From Xestospongia bergquistia (Eukaryota > Porifera > Demospongiae > Haplosclerida > Petrosiidae), in assembly GCA_963965975.1 (NCBI GenBank), contig OZ014425.1, positions 1,625,501 to 1,689,500 of the forward strand: DNA of 64,000 nt. The letters run 5' to 3'. The position numbers and the translations under genes are program-made. Positions 19,806-32,900 of this stretch are shown one piece after another. The first letter of the stretch is position 1. Every line of letters starts with the position of its first letter. The notes below the pieces were generated by a model. It saw only the letters and a list, made by a program, of their open reading frames with translations, was not told the origin of the DNA and made no database searches.

Positions 19806-21311
19806 ATGGCAAAGTTCGTTGTAGCAGGAAGAGCAGGTTGTTCATCTTATGCTAGAGCTGAAATGCTGGCAGATACATTGGCTAGCAAATTGCCAGATTT
19901 CAGAGTGAATAAGGTTCATATAAGTTCTGTCAACTCACGTATATCTATATAATACTAATCTGTGTATCTTAAATAGATATTATTTAGCCAAGAAGAATGG
20001 CCCTCGTGGGTGCAAGAGCAGTGTACTAAGAATGGATGGTCTCATCCTCCTTCACTTTCTCCTCTAATTTGGCGGGAATTAATTGATCGAGGTGGTAAAG
20101 GCATATACATGGGAGGTGTGGCTGAATTGGAAGACTACGCTCAACATTACTATGACATGTCACCCAATACAACAAACAGCATTGAATCAAACATTGCAAC
20201 AGAGAACCTTGATACATTCCAGACCCTTCATTTAGAAGCCATTAAAAACAAACCACCAGACCCTATTCGTGTATGTATAAGCCACGCCTCCTCTCCTATA
20301 GCATATCACTTAACTGGATTGATACTAACACAAAAAATCTTCCAAAGCTCCAAGCTCCACCTAGTTTTATATGACCACACCCAACATGTCGAATCCTTGA
20401 AGGGGCTGGCAATGGAACTACAAGATATGGCCTGCTCTAACTTGGCCGATGTCACGGTAACAGACTCCACTCATGAAGCCTTCAAAGCAATATCAGCTGC
20501 TTTTCTTCTTGACTATAATGAACCTATAAAAGTAGATAATCAGGAAGAAATTGAGGATATAAAGAAAAGAGAACTATTCCAAGCTGCTCGTACTTATATG
20601 AATTATGCTGGTATAATGGATTTCAGTGCTGAGAAAAATGTACATGTGATATTAATAGGACCTTATGCTAATACTGGTGCAGCTTTAATGGCAAAGACTG
20701 TATCATCTATTGAGAAGACACAATTCATTGCCTCACCTGCATTGGCAGAATGTCAGGCTCGATCAATTCTTGCATCAAAATTAGGTGTGGCTACTTCTGA
20801 TATTAGACAGGTGGGAATATGGGGATCATCCGAGGGTCATGTAATCCCTGATACCACTCACACCTTGGTACATCATCACCAAGGCTCCATAGTTGGTCCT
20901 GATGACTTCTCTCTTCCACTACGACAATGTCTCTTTGAACAAAAATGGCTAAAGGAAGATTTTCAGACTCTTTTTGCATCTCGTCACATCAATTTAAGTT
21001 GCTATGGAAACCAAGGCACCTGTTTAGCTCAAGCTGTAGCTTTGGTAAACTTAATGGAAAGTTGGTGGTTGGGAGATGGGGCGTGGCATTCTGTGGGTGT
21101 GGTCTTAGAGGGAGAAGAGTTGGCTCTATGTTATCCGTGCTATTGTAAAGATGGGAAATGGGAGAGAATACCAAACATAGAGATAGGAGAAGAAATTAAA
21201 GAGGAAGTTGAAAGAGAAGTTGAAAGATTGAGAGAAGAATTTACAAAAACATTACAAATAACTGAAACTCACGTCAGCACTAATGAAGACACACCTACCA
21301 GTGAACAATAA
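19806..21311 (+). CDS. MDH1B: MDH1B-like malate dehydrogenase relative
   Basis: Two exons: 19806-19913 and 19977-21311. It begins [20 protein letters not shown], matching the N-terminal domain found in MDH1B but absent from cytosolic MDH1, followed by [20 protein letters not shown] and GKGIYMGG. The MDH-like Rossmann and C-terminal domains follow ([40 protein letters not shown]). In active MDHs the segment after W-G contains the catalytic His (WGNHS). Here it reads WGSSEGH, so the His is not in place and enzyme activity is doubtful; human MDH1B also lacks the normal motif. An acidic coiled tail ends the protein. It shares a 122-base promoter with lunapark. MDH1B is associated with ciliated and testis tissue in animals (established knowledge); its function is not settled. 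Confidence 0.9.
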
Positions 21312-21375
21312 TTAAAAAGTGCAAACAAATTTAAAAATATGATATTAATAATAATTATTAATTATCACACTTATT

Positions 21376-23975
21376 TCAGTTAGAGTTTGCTGACAGTGAG
21401 ATATAACATCTGTCACATACACGTACTGGATCAGAATAACCTTTGTCCAACAAAGGATACTTCTTAGTGGAACATGGACCACAATACACACCCCCACACT
21501 GACGACAATGATGCTAAGAGAAAGTAATAGTCATTATTAGACTAGCCATATTAATACTTAGTATAACAGCATCAATATATACAAATACTAATGATAGAAT
21601 GGTGTGCTATAATTGTTGTAACTACTCTATGTGACATACTCTTCTTCTAATAGGAGTAAATGTCTTACGACAAGCCATACATCCTTTGGCTTCTTCGTCA
21701 GGTACCCAACCATGTAGAACTAAACAACCAACATGTTCTTCACCACAAGCTACCATTTGAACTCTTTTCTCAATAAGAACGTCAACGGGCTGGGGCTGAC
21801 TCCTATAGACACAAGATATAAACAATATATACAGTTATTGAGATAAAATCAATAGGAATGAAACAAAACAAAGTATGCAAATATCAATTAGTGTATTAAC
21901 TATGCATATTGAAACTGAAAATACAACATCTTTTGTTATCTCACATTTACTATAGAAAAAACTTACATACTCTTGCGTGATGCCTCTCCATGACCTGGTT
22001 GGCCACTGAGACCACACCCCCAAGTATAAAGTTGTCCTACATTTGTTATTAAGACTGTAAAATTAGCACCACAAACAATTTGAGATGGGCGTGTCCCAGT
22101 TGGTAACATTACAGGACGAGGTTTTAATATCTCTCCGAAAACATTTGATGGTACACCACATTGTCCATAGGCATTGTCTCCCCAGCAATAGGCCATTCCA
22201 TTAGCTATAAAATTATTATTTAAAACCTATTTTTTTTGGTTTACCTGTTACAACTGCTGTATGTCCATAACCACAGCTAACATCCTCAACAGTTTGTTCA
22301 CTATTAACAGAGAAACAATAACTAAAACTCAACTTATCAAGAGCTTTTGTTTAGTAATAATTTTAGCTTCTCAAATACATAATATTATATATATATATAA
22401 TATACATACACATATATAGATAGATTTACTTGAAGTTATCAATGTGTGTTGGAGTAAAGAGTGATTTTAGTTCTCCGTGACCTAGTTGACCTCTAGCTCC
22501 CCACCCCCACATCCACAATAAACCATCCTCTAGTTAAAGACAACATTTGTATTAAAGTGTCTATAACAAACTACATTAAGTACCATCTATAGCAGCTGAA
22601 TGATGTCGACCGCATGACACTTTAGCGACTGAGACTATTTTCAATATTTTAGTTGGTATAGTGACCTCTTTTTCATGGTCTAGACCGAGCTCCCCAAATT
22701 TATTCTGTCCAAAGGAATAGACAAAACCTTCTTCATCACATGCTAAAGTATGTGACCGTCCACAAGACACTTGAACAATCTTGACAGAATATAAAGACTC
22801 TACAAGACGTGGCACAACTTGTTTCATTCTCCCTCCATCAACATTGTAACCAAGAAAAGATCCTGCTTTGCCCCAAGTATATAAATTGCCCACTTCTATT
22901 GAGTGAAATATAAGACTTTAGCACAAGAACATATGCACAAGATACAATACCAAACTTATTAACATGATAGTATTTCTAGTTTACTTGTTATGGCAGCTGA
23001 ATGGTTTTCATGGCAAGCAACAAATGTAACTTGAGTACCTCTCAGAGGAGCATCAATCATTAGTGGAGAATATCTGTCTCGAAGGTTCCCGTGACCAAGA
23101 CAGCCACTGGAACCAGAACCCCATGAGAAAATCTCTCCTTTTCCTATAAGAAATGATGACTTTTCTCCCAGTAATATGGGACTTACCACTTAATGCTAAA
23201 GTATGTGCTCCTCCACAGGCTATCATTGCTATATTATGTCCCAATAGAGACTCTACAACTCTGGGTTGTGACTCAGAGTCATCATCTTTATGACCTAATC
23301 GTCCACTTCCACCCCCACCCCACATATAGAGATCACAATTACTCTCCTTGACATAGACTGTGGTCTTTATTGTACCAAGTTGAACTTGCAACTTGCTTTG
23401 AACTGAGTCACCAATCTCTTTTAGTCTATCATTAACACTTTCTATATCATTATAGCCCTCTAGTAGTGCCTACAAATGAAAGGGAAGATACTGTATCCAA
23501 GTTAGGGAGAGAGAGATCAGTACCTTTAATCCTGTTGTCCATGTATCAAATTCTTTTTTATCTTTACAAACAATATCAAGAGATCGATCAGAATAAAGCA
23601 GTGAGAATGATACAGGCTGTTCAAAGAAAAAAGTGCTGATATGTCATATTCAATATTGGGACTTGATTCTCACTTCACATTGTGGTAGAGGGTTCTTTAC
23701 AAATATTGGAGTCACTTGACCTAGTTTCATTTCAGTAATTTGAGATATAAGAACAGCAGCATCTGTCTTTTTAGATGACTCCCACATGAGTCGTGTAAGA
23801 TCTGATGTGAGTCGAAACTGTCGAAAATGGGGTTTACCCTATCAATCATATAGAATGCTGTGATTCATGTCTAGATTTTAATATATACTCACTGATCTTC
23901 CTGCTTTCAATAGAGTTGATCCATGAATTAACTGACAAATAGCAGTCAGTTTTTGTTCTTCAGTCAATTCACTCA
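21376..23975 (-). CDS. PH-RCC1-FYVE protein (PRAF-like architecture)
   Basis: Starts MSELTEEQKL at 23975. A PH-like domain (HGSTLLKAGRSGKPHFRQFR, then SFSLLYSDRSLDIVCKDKKE and FDTWTTGLKALL, about 23460-23950) is followed by about seven RCC1 blades (22000-23390), with repeats such as CGGAHTLALSGKGEIFSWGS, CGRSHTLACDEEGFVYSFGQ and CGYGHTAVVTANGMAYCWGD. A C-terminal FYVE finger (21376-21720) has WVPDEEAKGCMACRKTFTPI, then RRRHHCRQCGGVYCGPC and PVRVCDRC. It carries the WxxD, RRHHCR and RVC signatures of PI3P-binding FYVE domains. The same order and a very similar PH region are known from plant PRAF proteins. An endosomal role via PI3P and possible small-GTPase exchange through RCC1 are inferences. 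The stop is 65 bases from the MDH1B stop. Confidence 0.9.
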
Positions 23976-24222
23976 TTTTCACTTTGATAAAGTTGCTTGT
24001 CGGGGGCACGGGGTAATATTATTATAAAATATTATCGGTCTCTGTGTGGGGTTCTAGTAAAATTTTTTAATAATCGTTATCGAAGTAATCTCAATTTCAT
24101 ATTATAATATTGTAGTTTTTTTAAATTGAATATCGAATAATTATAATTCGTTCAAAATTGCCCATACTTGGAGATAAAAAAATCTGATTTTAATATTACA
24201 ACATTTATGTGTGAACAATGTA

Positions 24223-25194
24223 TTATAAGATACTTAAGATTCCCATATCTTTTAGTTGTTCAGTTGCTATAGCAATCCAGTCTCCTTTATTAGCTGCAGG
24301 ATTGATAGGTGAGGGGTGTGTTATAGAGCCTACTTCCACTTTCCACTGATTGAAATCTTTCAAAATACACTTACATCTCTGTTCAACATACTTTCCTACA
24401 GTGACAATATACTTTATTTGTAGAAGCTGGATAACTTCCAGAAGTGCTGAGTCAGAAATCAACTCTAGTCTGTCTCTTTCAGGACGTTTTAAAGTGGGTG
24501 GAGTCACATTCTTACCACTTACAGTCATAAAACACAGTGGACAATAATTGTGAACATAACAATTGGCAAAAAAATTTTGTGGGGTTCCTGAAAGAGATCT
24601 TATAAGTCCCCAAAATCGAGTTCCAGAAACTTCATTCCGAGTACATGATAGACCCAGAATGGGTCTTTTTGGATGTTCATTAGATGGTTTATTTACATGA
24701 CCTCTAATACCAAGCCAATCTTGAACTTGTGTGACATCACCAAATGGTACCTATACAATGATTATTACAAGTTTAATAACATTTCCTTTTAACTTACTCC
24801 ATTTTGAGCCATACCAAATGGTCCTGGGTTCATACCAAGGAACATCACTTTCTTAGGCCCATTTCCATACTGTCTGACGAACTGGGAATGTGTTTCTGAG
24901 GCATAGTCCAATGGATTATAGATGTGTGTTACTTTGCTTGATGAGTAATCAATGTCAAGTAAACTATGACATTGTTTCTGTTCTATTGATAGAAGTAATT
25001 CTATTGTATTGGGACTCGTTAATTTGGGAGGAAGTGATGTAGCCTGGACAAGTTCAAATTGGTTATGATCTAGGTAAGGAGGATCTGTATCTTCCAGTAA
25101 GTCATTGTCATATTTTCGTCTCTTTAATTCTACAGGAAAGGAGATTACAATAGACTCACTAGAGGATGGTTAATCTGTTACCTGGAGGTTCCAT
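24223..25194 (-). CDS. SMUG1: SMUG1 single-strand-selective uracil-DNA glycosylase
   Basis: Base-excision-repair glycosylase that removes uracil and hydroxymethyluracil. Three exons: 25182-25194 (only 13 bases, MEPP plus one base), 24798-25129 and 24223-24750. Active-site motif 1 reads [20 protein letters not shown], with the water-positioning Asn in [26 protein letters not shown] and [11 protein letters not shown] follow. Motif 2 is [15 protein letters not shown] with the catalytic His. All key residues are present, so it should be active. Its ATG lies 89 bases from the start of the plus-strand gene. Confidence 0.96.
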
Positions 25195-25283
25195 GATTCT
25201 ACACTATAGGGTTAAAAAAATTTTTTTGTTACTGAGCCCCACCCACAATGTTTTGCAAAAGCTGAGCTCCACCCAAGCAAACG

Positions 25284-26480
25284 ATGGCAGCAAAAGAAAC
25301 GCTAGAGGAAGAATTATCTTTGCCTGAGATCGAGAAGAAACCTCTCACTAGCACAAAGACAGACCAGTCTTATATCAAAAAGCGACCAACTAGCGGCAGT
25401 AAGAATGCATTCCCTCGAATGAGGAAATTTTCGTACGAGTCACAAGAGCATTTAAAACAATTAGAAAGAGGATTTGTTTTGGACGGTGTTGCATTGAGTA
25501 GACTAACCAACGAAGAAACAGATCGAACTAACCCTTCAATTAATATTGGTATACCACAATACAAAGCACAAGAGGACAAACATTGCAAAACTTACTTCAA
25601 AATGAAAACTCTGCCACAAAATATGGTACACATACATAGTTAGCCCAGCCCGGGCCCCAGAAAATATAGAAATGCATGTCTGGGGCTGAGACTAAGAACA
25701 GGTGACCTTGAGAGGTCTAGGAGTTGACACACATACTTTAAACTGAAATTGATAATTTGCAATTGGTTTGGGATAATAGTAATTTAGATTTCATGTTGAT
25801 GTATGTATGTCAAGTGCTAGGGCAAAGCTGCTACTTGTAGCTGTAATTGTTTGTATATACATTGCTAATTAAAGGAGCTCCTTTTGCCATTAGACAACAG
25901 ACTCAATGGTAGGTAGAGTAGAGGACAAGTTAGTGACAACAACAGAAGCATGGCAATATCTTGAGGATCGCAAAAGAATAGGATCAGGTAAAACTAATGA
26001 ACATTCTTCTTACACATCTTCTTAGGTTATACAAGACGTCTGTATGGTGGTCATACTACTGTACCAACAGATCCAGCCATGGATGGGTACAATGGTCCTG
26101 AAGGGTATCGCCGGAATACATTTGATCTCAGGAGAAAACCATCAGCCTTTGATTATGAAGGTAAACAAACAATCCTACAAATGGGACAGCCTTTTGTGCT
26201 TATAATTTGAGGTTCATTTTGCTACTATCCAAAATATTTTTCTATAGATCCCTTTGATAATCCAAAGCCACTCAATCGTCACTTGAGAACACAAAGTGCA
26301 CCTGCCACAATAAGAATGATGCGTCAAAAATCAGCAACAGTTTATCGATCACATCCTGGTGGACCAAGCAGGCGTGCAATGTCAGCTACCGTGGGAAGTC
26401 ACCGAGTACAGTCAGCAATACCTCGTACTCTACCAACACTAGAACCAGTAAGAGAATTAGCCACAGGACCAATGTGTTAA
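25284..26480 (+). CDS. Unknown basic protein, possibly microtubule-associated
   Basis: Four exons: 25284-25625, 25894-25987, 26027-26159 and 26247-26480. About 267 residues, basic, rich in Arg, Ser, Thr and Pro, with no membrane segment or known domain I can name. Features: SYIKKRPTSGSKNAFPRMRK near the start, TEAWQYLEDRKRIGSG, YTRRLYGGHTTVPTDPAMDG in the middle, and a C-terminal set of QSAP/QKSATV/RAMSATV-like repeats. Such short aromatic and Arg/Ser patterns occur in ciliary microtubule inner proteins, but this is only a resemblance. AATAAA at 26504 follows the stop. It is divergent from SMUG1. Confidence 0.75.
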
Positions 26481-26503
26481 TTTAAAATGATATAATTTTT
26501 TTA

Positions 26504-26509
26504 AATAAA
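26504..26509 (+). promoter_or_regulatory. Polyadenylation signal
   Basis: AATAAA 24 bases after the stop codon of the unknown plus-strand gene ending at 26480. Confidence 0.6.
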
Positions 26510-26736
26510 GACAACAAAAACTAGATTTCTTAGTTTACAATTGAAACAAAAATTTTATGTGCTTTCAAGTCAAAAGTTTTCTATTTACAGAATAATTTTT
26601 GTAAAACATTTGTAAAGTATTGTTATAACTTTTGCACAAGTATAATTATTCCTAACAAAAAAATGTGTCAACTTACTCATTAACAATAATTAGATTAATT
26701 AAGTTGTTAATGAGAGGGAGGGGAAGATAATATCAC

Positions 26737-29700
26737 CTATCTGTCAGCAGGAGAACTCATACGATCTCTCTCTTCATCATCATCTTCATTCATTAGAGCA
26801 GCAAAACGATTGGCCTGCTGGAAATTCTAATACAAAATAGGTAAAAATTACTTCAATATGACTATATAATAACTTATTGATATTATAGGGGCAATAACAA
26901 GGTTAACTCTTAATATTACATTAATAGATTCATACCGGTGCTTCAGGCTCTTCATATTTTTTGGGTGGCATTGGTTGTTTATCACCACTACTACCCCACG
27001 CACTACCTCGTCCTCTACCACGTCCTTTCCCAAAACGGTCTTCATCTCTAGGTCGAGTATCTCCTACACAATACCAGATAACATCAACTAATAGTCAAAA
27101 TATTGAGTACCTCTTCTAGTTCCACGGCCTCGTCTGGTATCTTGGTCATCTCTTCTAGGTCGTTCTGAAGATTCGTCATCTTTATCAGAACCTCTTCTCA
27201 TACCTACACGATCATCTCTTTTATCTCCTAATCGGTAACTAGGCTTTTCATCACCTATAGGAGAGGATCGACGTCTTCCTCTGTCACGTTCTTCTTTCCT
27301 CTCTCTTATCTTCTCTCTTTCTCCCTCTCTGTCTTGTTTCCTGTTTTCATCTGCTTCTTCTCGAGCCTTTTTAACTCGTTCCTCTATTTCTAGGTCACGT
27401 TTAGTTGTGTCAACAGGTTTAGCTCCTCCAAAGATGGCATCTGACTTTGTTTTCTTGAATTCCTCCTTTTCTTTTTCTCCTTGCTCTTTTGACTTGAGTC
27501 TCTCTTCAACTTCACGCTCTCTTTTAGAAGTATCAACAGGTTTAGCACCACCAAATATGGCATTACTACTTTCACTACTTGTAGTCTCTTCAATAGGTTT
27601 GGTTCTAGGCTGAAGAACAAGTTTTTTGCGTTCATTAGGTACCTCCTCTTTTTGTGACTCAGGACTCCCATGATTTGGTCTACCAGGTGGACTTCTGCCT
27701 TGCCTTCGATAATCATCTCTATCTCCTCTACGGCTTCCATAACCACCACGGTCATGACCTTGGTATTCTCTATAACCAGAACCTCTCCTATATCTATCAT
27801 CTTGTCGGTCACTTCCATTATATTGCCGGTCTCCTCGACTCCATCCTTGGCCAAAAGAACGGTCCCTGTCTCTGTCTTGACCATAGGGGCGGTCTCTACC
27901 TCTATCTTGGCCATAGGGGCGATCCCTGTCTCTATCCCCATAGGGGCGATCTCTACCTCTATCTCGATCCTGGCCATAAGGTCGATCTCTATCTCTATCT
28001 CTGTCTCTGTCTTGGCCATAAGGTCGATCCCTATCTCTATCCAGGCCATGAGGTCGATCTCTGTCTCTATCCCCATAGGGGCGTTCTCTATCTCTATCCT
28101 GGTCATAGTAACGGTCTCTATCTCTGCGTTGATCATTATAGCGTTCTCGGTCCCATCCTCTGTCCCGATTACCTGGACCTCTGTCTGGATCCTTTGAGGA
28201 ATCAGAACGATGACCACGGTCCTGATCTCGTTCTTCTTGGTCTGAAAAGTCATGGCTTTGATCTGGTGGATCTCTGTGAGTATATTCCGTGTCCCTAGAT
28301 TCATTTTGATCAGCATCTCTGTTTTTGGTTTGTTTATCATACTCTAAATCCTTTACTTCAGAGATACGTTCTGGAGTAGGATGCCTCATATCCTGTCCTG
28401 ATCCACTCTGAGGTGAAGGATCTCTATCAGGAGATGTTCTGTGAAGTTCAGGAGTCCTTTTTCTTGGTGGTGAGCTTCTCTGGTATGTAGGAGAAGGAGA
28501 ATGGTCTGATCTTCTTCTAGGTGGGTAATCTCTATGTGGGGAATAGTCTCGAGGAGGAAGGGGTGACCTTCTTCTTGGTGAAGTATAGCGAGGTTGTTCA
28601 CGACCATGATAATCATCATATCCTCTATAACCACCCCGTGAACGAGAAGGGTAACCATACCCTCTGTCCTGATAATCTCGACCAGGACCATAACCTCTGT
28701 CCTGATAATCTCGACCAGGAGGTGAATATTTATTAAAGCGACTATGGGGAGGTGGAGAAGAATCTCGTGGAGCAGTCCGCCAATCTCCAGCAGTTCTATC
28801 AGATTCATCTGAACGAAAATTACGACGCCCTTCACCTCCCGATCCTCCCTCACTACGTCCTTCAGCTATATCAATTTGAAGAGGTCGAGTCTTCAGATTC
28901 TGTAAGAAAACAAAGTGTTAATGAACAGCACATGTATATACTATAGATCATAACATTAAAGGTGATATTATATAATGTTTGATCTTACCAGTCCTGATAA
29001 ACTCAATGCTTCCATTAGTTCATTTAAAGAGTCAAATTCAGCATAGCCAAATCCTTTCATGCGTCCATCTTTTTCTTTGACAAGACGAACAGAAGTTGAC
29101 TATAAAGTACAAAAAATAGTTTGCATAACTGAGAAATTTTAACCTTTAGCGCTAAAAATTGCAACAGCTAATGGCAAACCATCTTCCTTAATAATAGACT
29201 ATAATACAACTTAAACAAAAGAACCTATTTTATACACAATTTCATAACATCCACAGTTGGTTTTCTATCCACTTTGTAAATTTAACCTTTTCTAAACACT
29301 CTTAAATAACAGCTGTACTATCACTTCATTGTGACAAGTAGCTAATATTACCAGGTGGCACTCACATTTAACTTGTGTCTCTCAAAAAACTTTATTACAT
29401 CCTCTTCAAAAGCATCATAAGGTAAGTTCCCAAGATACACAGTAAAAGGAGGTTTTTTGGGTAGTCGGGATGTGTCAATATTGGGTGCTGTAGATGCTCG
29501 AGGAGCTGATGGAAGGTTACTAAGGTCAACACGAGGTTTTGGTCGCTCAGCATCTGGCCATTGTGTTGATAGATCTATTATTGCAAGAAATTAATTCATC
29601 ACAATAACAGGAACCTACCATCATCATCTAAGTCTTCTGTGGCATCAGCCCAGCTGGACGTTCTCAAAGGTGCGCTTGGTGGCGTGCTCGAAGGCCCCTC

Positions 29701-29842
29701 CGCTAAAAACTCGTTCAAAGATATAGTAGCTTTCTTCCCTTGACTTTTCGATTTGCCTTTCTTCTTTTTACCTATAATTGTGTGAACCAGTATACTACTA
29801 TATTGTATTGACTGTATAAATAGACTTACCTGATTCCGCCAT
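26737..29842 (-). CDS. EIF4B: Translation initiation factor eIF4B
   Basis: Cofactor of the eIF4A helicase in cap-dependent initiation. Start MAESGKKKKGKSKSQGKKAT at 29842, with ISLNEFLAEG, SSWADATEDL and PNIDTSRLPKKPPFTVYLGN, all matching eIF4B N termini. An RRM follows (YLGNLPYDAFEEDVIKFFER ... MKGFGYAEFDSL). Next is an Arg/Asp/Tyr/Gly-rich region, here an unusually regular array of RDRDRPYGQD-type repeats (27840-28110), counterpart of the DRYG domain. The diagnostic AIFGGAKPVDT motif occurs twice in tandem (about 27535-27575 and 27405-27445), whereas vertebrate eIF4B has one. The C-terminal exon ends NFQQANRFAALMNEDDDEER, like the eIF4B tail. The start is 117 bases from the dynein start on the other strand. 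Confidence 0.95.
27840..28140 (-). repeat. Tandem repeat coding the Arg-Asp-Tyr-Gly array of eIF4B
   Basis: Units of roughly 24-36 bases (CTCTATCTCTGTC...CCATAGGGGCG-like on the plus strand) repeat about ten times and encode RDRDRPYGQDRD variants. A second small duplication (28660-28725) encodes GRDYQDRGYGP twice. Unit lengths vary, as expected from slippage or unequal crossover. Confidence 0.8.
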
Positions 29843-29917
29843 CACAAAACAGTTCCTCTAACAGTAGGTATAAAGAAAGACCATGTGGAATTAATGACAT
29901 AAAATTGTACATGCTTC

Positions 29918-29938
29918 GTCACATGCTTATCATGTGAC
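29918..29938. promoter_or_regulatory. Perfect inverted E-box-like repeat in EIF4B/dynein promoter
   Basis: GTCACATG at 29918-29925 and CATGTGAC at 29931-29938 are exact inverted copies with a 5-base spacer. CACATG/CATGTG is an E-box core, and GTCACATG-type sites are used by MITF/TFE-like bHLH-ZIP factors. It sits in the 117-base space between two start codons. Confidence 0.5.
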
Positions 29939-29959
29939 CAACTAACCATCGTGGTGAAA

Positions 29960-32900
29960 ATGTCTGACAAGGACCGAAAAGCCGAAATAGAACGACGTAG
30001 AAAACGCCTGGAGGAACTTCGGCAAGCAAGAGATGTCAAAAAGAAAGAAGTCCGTGACAAAGACGTCAGTAATCATGCATACTATAGCTATAATGAACAG
30101 GAGGTTTTGCATTGTACTCATAGCCCTGGTTGTCTCTATTAGGAAATAAATAAAGATAAAGAAGGTTCTCGATCACGAGAGAGAGAAGATGTCAATGAAC
30201 TTGTTGATCAACTTCTAGGACCCACAACATCACCCACACCACGTAATGTTGTGATAGATACAATAAAAAATATATTATTTAATTCCTTTAGCATCAGTCA
30301 GTCCAACTCCAAGTTCATCCAACATTAATACTGGAGTGACAGATACTAGTGAGCCTCCATCAAAAGAAATACCAGTGACCCAGCTGCAAAAAAGACAAGT
30401 TAAATTATCAATTGATCAACTATTATCAGTAAATATAAAACCAAAGGTATGTTCCAATAGTTGTTAAGTGACTTGGTACATCTTGGCTCCATAGACAATA
30501 GAAGTATATGAGAAACACACTCAGACCATATTAGGAGGAGATGAAATAGCTTCAGATCATGAACCAGATGCTGAAGAATCCATGACAAGTTTACCAGAAC
30601 AGGTATCCCACCCACACAGTTAATTATCCCTCTATGTTGTTAGTTAGTAGATGCTACTAATTTGGCAGTTATATAAGTGTGCATGTGTCAGTCACTGTAG
30701 GTAGTGATATTACATTATAATCAATATACAGTATAATATTAAAAGTTATTGTGTATTTATTTTAGGTCACTGAAAAGGAAGAGGACAAAAAGGAAGGAGA
30801 TGAAAGAGAAGCTCTTCTACCAGTTCCTCGTGGGACACTGACTGAAGAGAATAAACAATTAATTCTTCAATCTGAAGATTTTGCTATGTTTATAGAAAGG
30901 TCTTCGTTAGTGATGGAGAGAGCTTTGGCAGAGACGGCAGACATTTTGTTTGATCTGTCTTCTGGAAGAGAAACTCAGGGAGAGGGGTAAGTGTCGTGGA
31001 GAGAGTTTACATGAGAACAATTGATAAAGATGTTAATTTTAGAGATGCTCTTTCTACTGTGAATGTAATCAAGAAAAGACAGTTTGCTGATGAGAGATGG
31101 AGTAAAGGTAGAATGATATCATCTATAGCTTGGTCCCCACACGTAAGACAATGTATTAATGGTATAAGTTTAGTCTCTGTCTCCCTCCCTCCCTTCCTTC
31201 CTCCCTCTCCCTCCCTCCTTCCAGCATCAAGGAATGGTATCAGTTTCGTATTATCAATTAGAAAGTACTACATCAGATCCTGATGGAGTTGTGTTAATGT
31301 GGGATTTAAAATTTAATAAACAAACTCCAGACCATGTCTTTAATTGCCATGTGAGTCTCAATGACTTGTACATCATCATCATATGACACTGTTTCTAGAG
31401 TCCTGTGATGTCACTTACATACAGTAAGTTTCATCCTCACTATGTCATAGGAGGTACTTATAGTGGGCAGATTGTCTTATGGGATATTAGGAGTGGTAAA
31501 CGAACTCCAGTCCAACGATCTCTCCTTTCTGGCTCCTCCCACACACATCCTATATATTGTCTAGAATTAATAGGTAGTCAAAATGCTCATAGTTTGATTT
31601 CTGTTTCAACTGATGGCCGACTATGTTCGTGGAACTTGGACAATCTCTCACAGCCCCAGGTAAGTCTAGAATGTAATGGTTAGGAAAATAGCCAATCTTG
31701 TACATGACTAGTCTGAATGAAAGCTGGAAATGTTCTGTTCTGGTTAAGTGTAAAATGCCTTTGTTCATAATGGATTTGAATAGGAATAAGAACCAGTCTT
31801 TGAATTAGAATGGGAACTAGTCTTTTTTGGCATGTAACTATGTATTGTCTTTTGTAATCTTTTCTCTCAGGAAAGTCTTGAACTTCAAAGCCGTCATCCT
31901 GTAGCTGTTACTTGTCTTGCCTTCCCTTTAAATGAAGTCAACAAGTTTGTAGTTGGAAGTGAAGAAGGTGTGGTCTATCAAGGTCAACGTCATGGCAAGT
32001 AAGAGAGACAGGAAGTTCTCTAGACTCTTTTGTTTACTTTTGTCTTATGACTATAGGAAGCCTGGTGTGGTAATTAATTATGAAGGCCATTATGGTTCAG
32101 TAACATCAGTTAGTTGTCATAGAGCAGCTAATAATCAAGTAATTATAGAATATAATAATTATATATTCTACTACATCATCATGATATTGTAAATGTTGAA
32201 GATTGTTTTTTTCAATTTAGATTGATTTTTCTCATTTATTTTTGAGCTCCTCCTTTGATTGGACAGTTAAATTATGGAGTTTAAAGTTAATGAATGAACA
32301 GCAAATTACTGTGAGAACATATTGTCTCTCCTTCTAACACTCACCTCTCTCTCTCTCTCCCACACACACACACACACAGAGTAAAACAGCTACTTCATTG
32401 TGCTCATTTGAGACAAATAGTGACTATGTTTATGATGTTCAGTGGTCACCTATTCATCCAGCATTGTTTGTATCTGTTAATGGTGAGGGCAGAGTAGATT
32501 TCTGGAACATTAACCACGACTCTGAGGTAACATATTAATTATCAATACACTAGAAGGAAACATTACACTGTATACATGTACTTCAAACAGTCATTGAGAT
32601 CTATGGGTGCTAGTAGAGGAAGGGCTTTACAGCCATAGACATAAAGTAAACATTGAGACACTCCTAGGCTATTTAGTATAAAAAGCAGACATAATAATAT
32701 ATGTTAATGATTTCCTTATTACTCATTTAGGTACCTATTTTAAGTGAATCATTAGATATAGCACTTTGTAAAGTATGTTGGGATCCTAATGGCCAACTAA
32801 TAGCAATAGGAGATGTTGAAGGCACTTTACATATTTATGAAGCAGGAGAGGTATGCAAGTTAAATTGAAATAGAAATTACAGCAAACATCCTCTTGTGTT

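Noticed and set aside
27390-28340. Long open frames on both strands with Ile/Thr/Glu-rich or Tyr/Leu-rich repeats
   Set aside because: They are other frames of the repetitive eIF4B coding region; only the Arg-Asp-Tyr-Gly frame matches a known protein.
31180-31225. CT-rich tract as a coding low-complexity segment of the dynein chain
   Set aside because: The WD40 frame resumes only after splicing out this tract; it is the polypyrimidine part of an intron.
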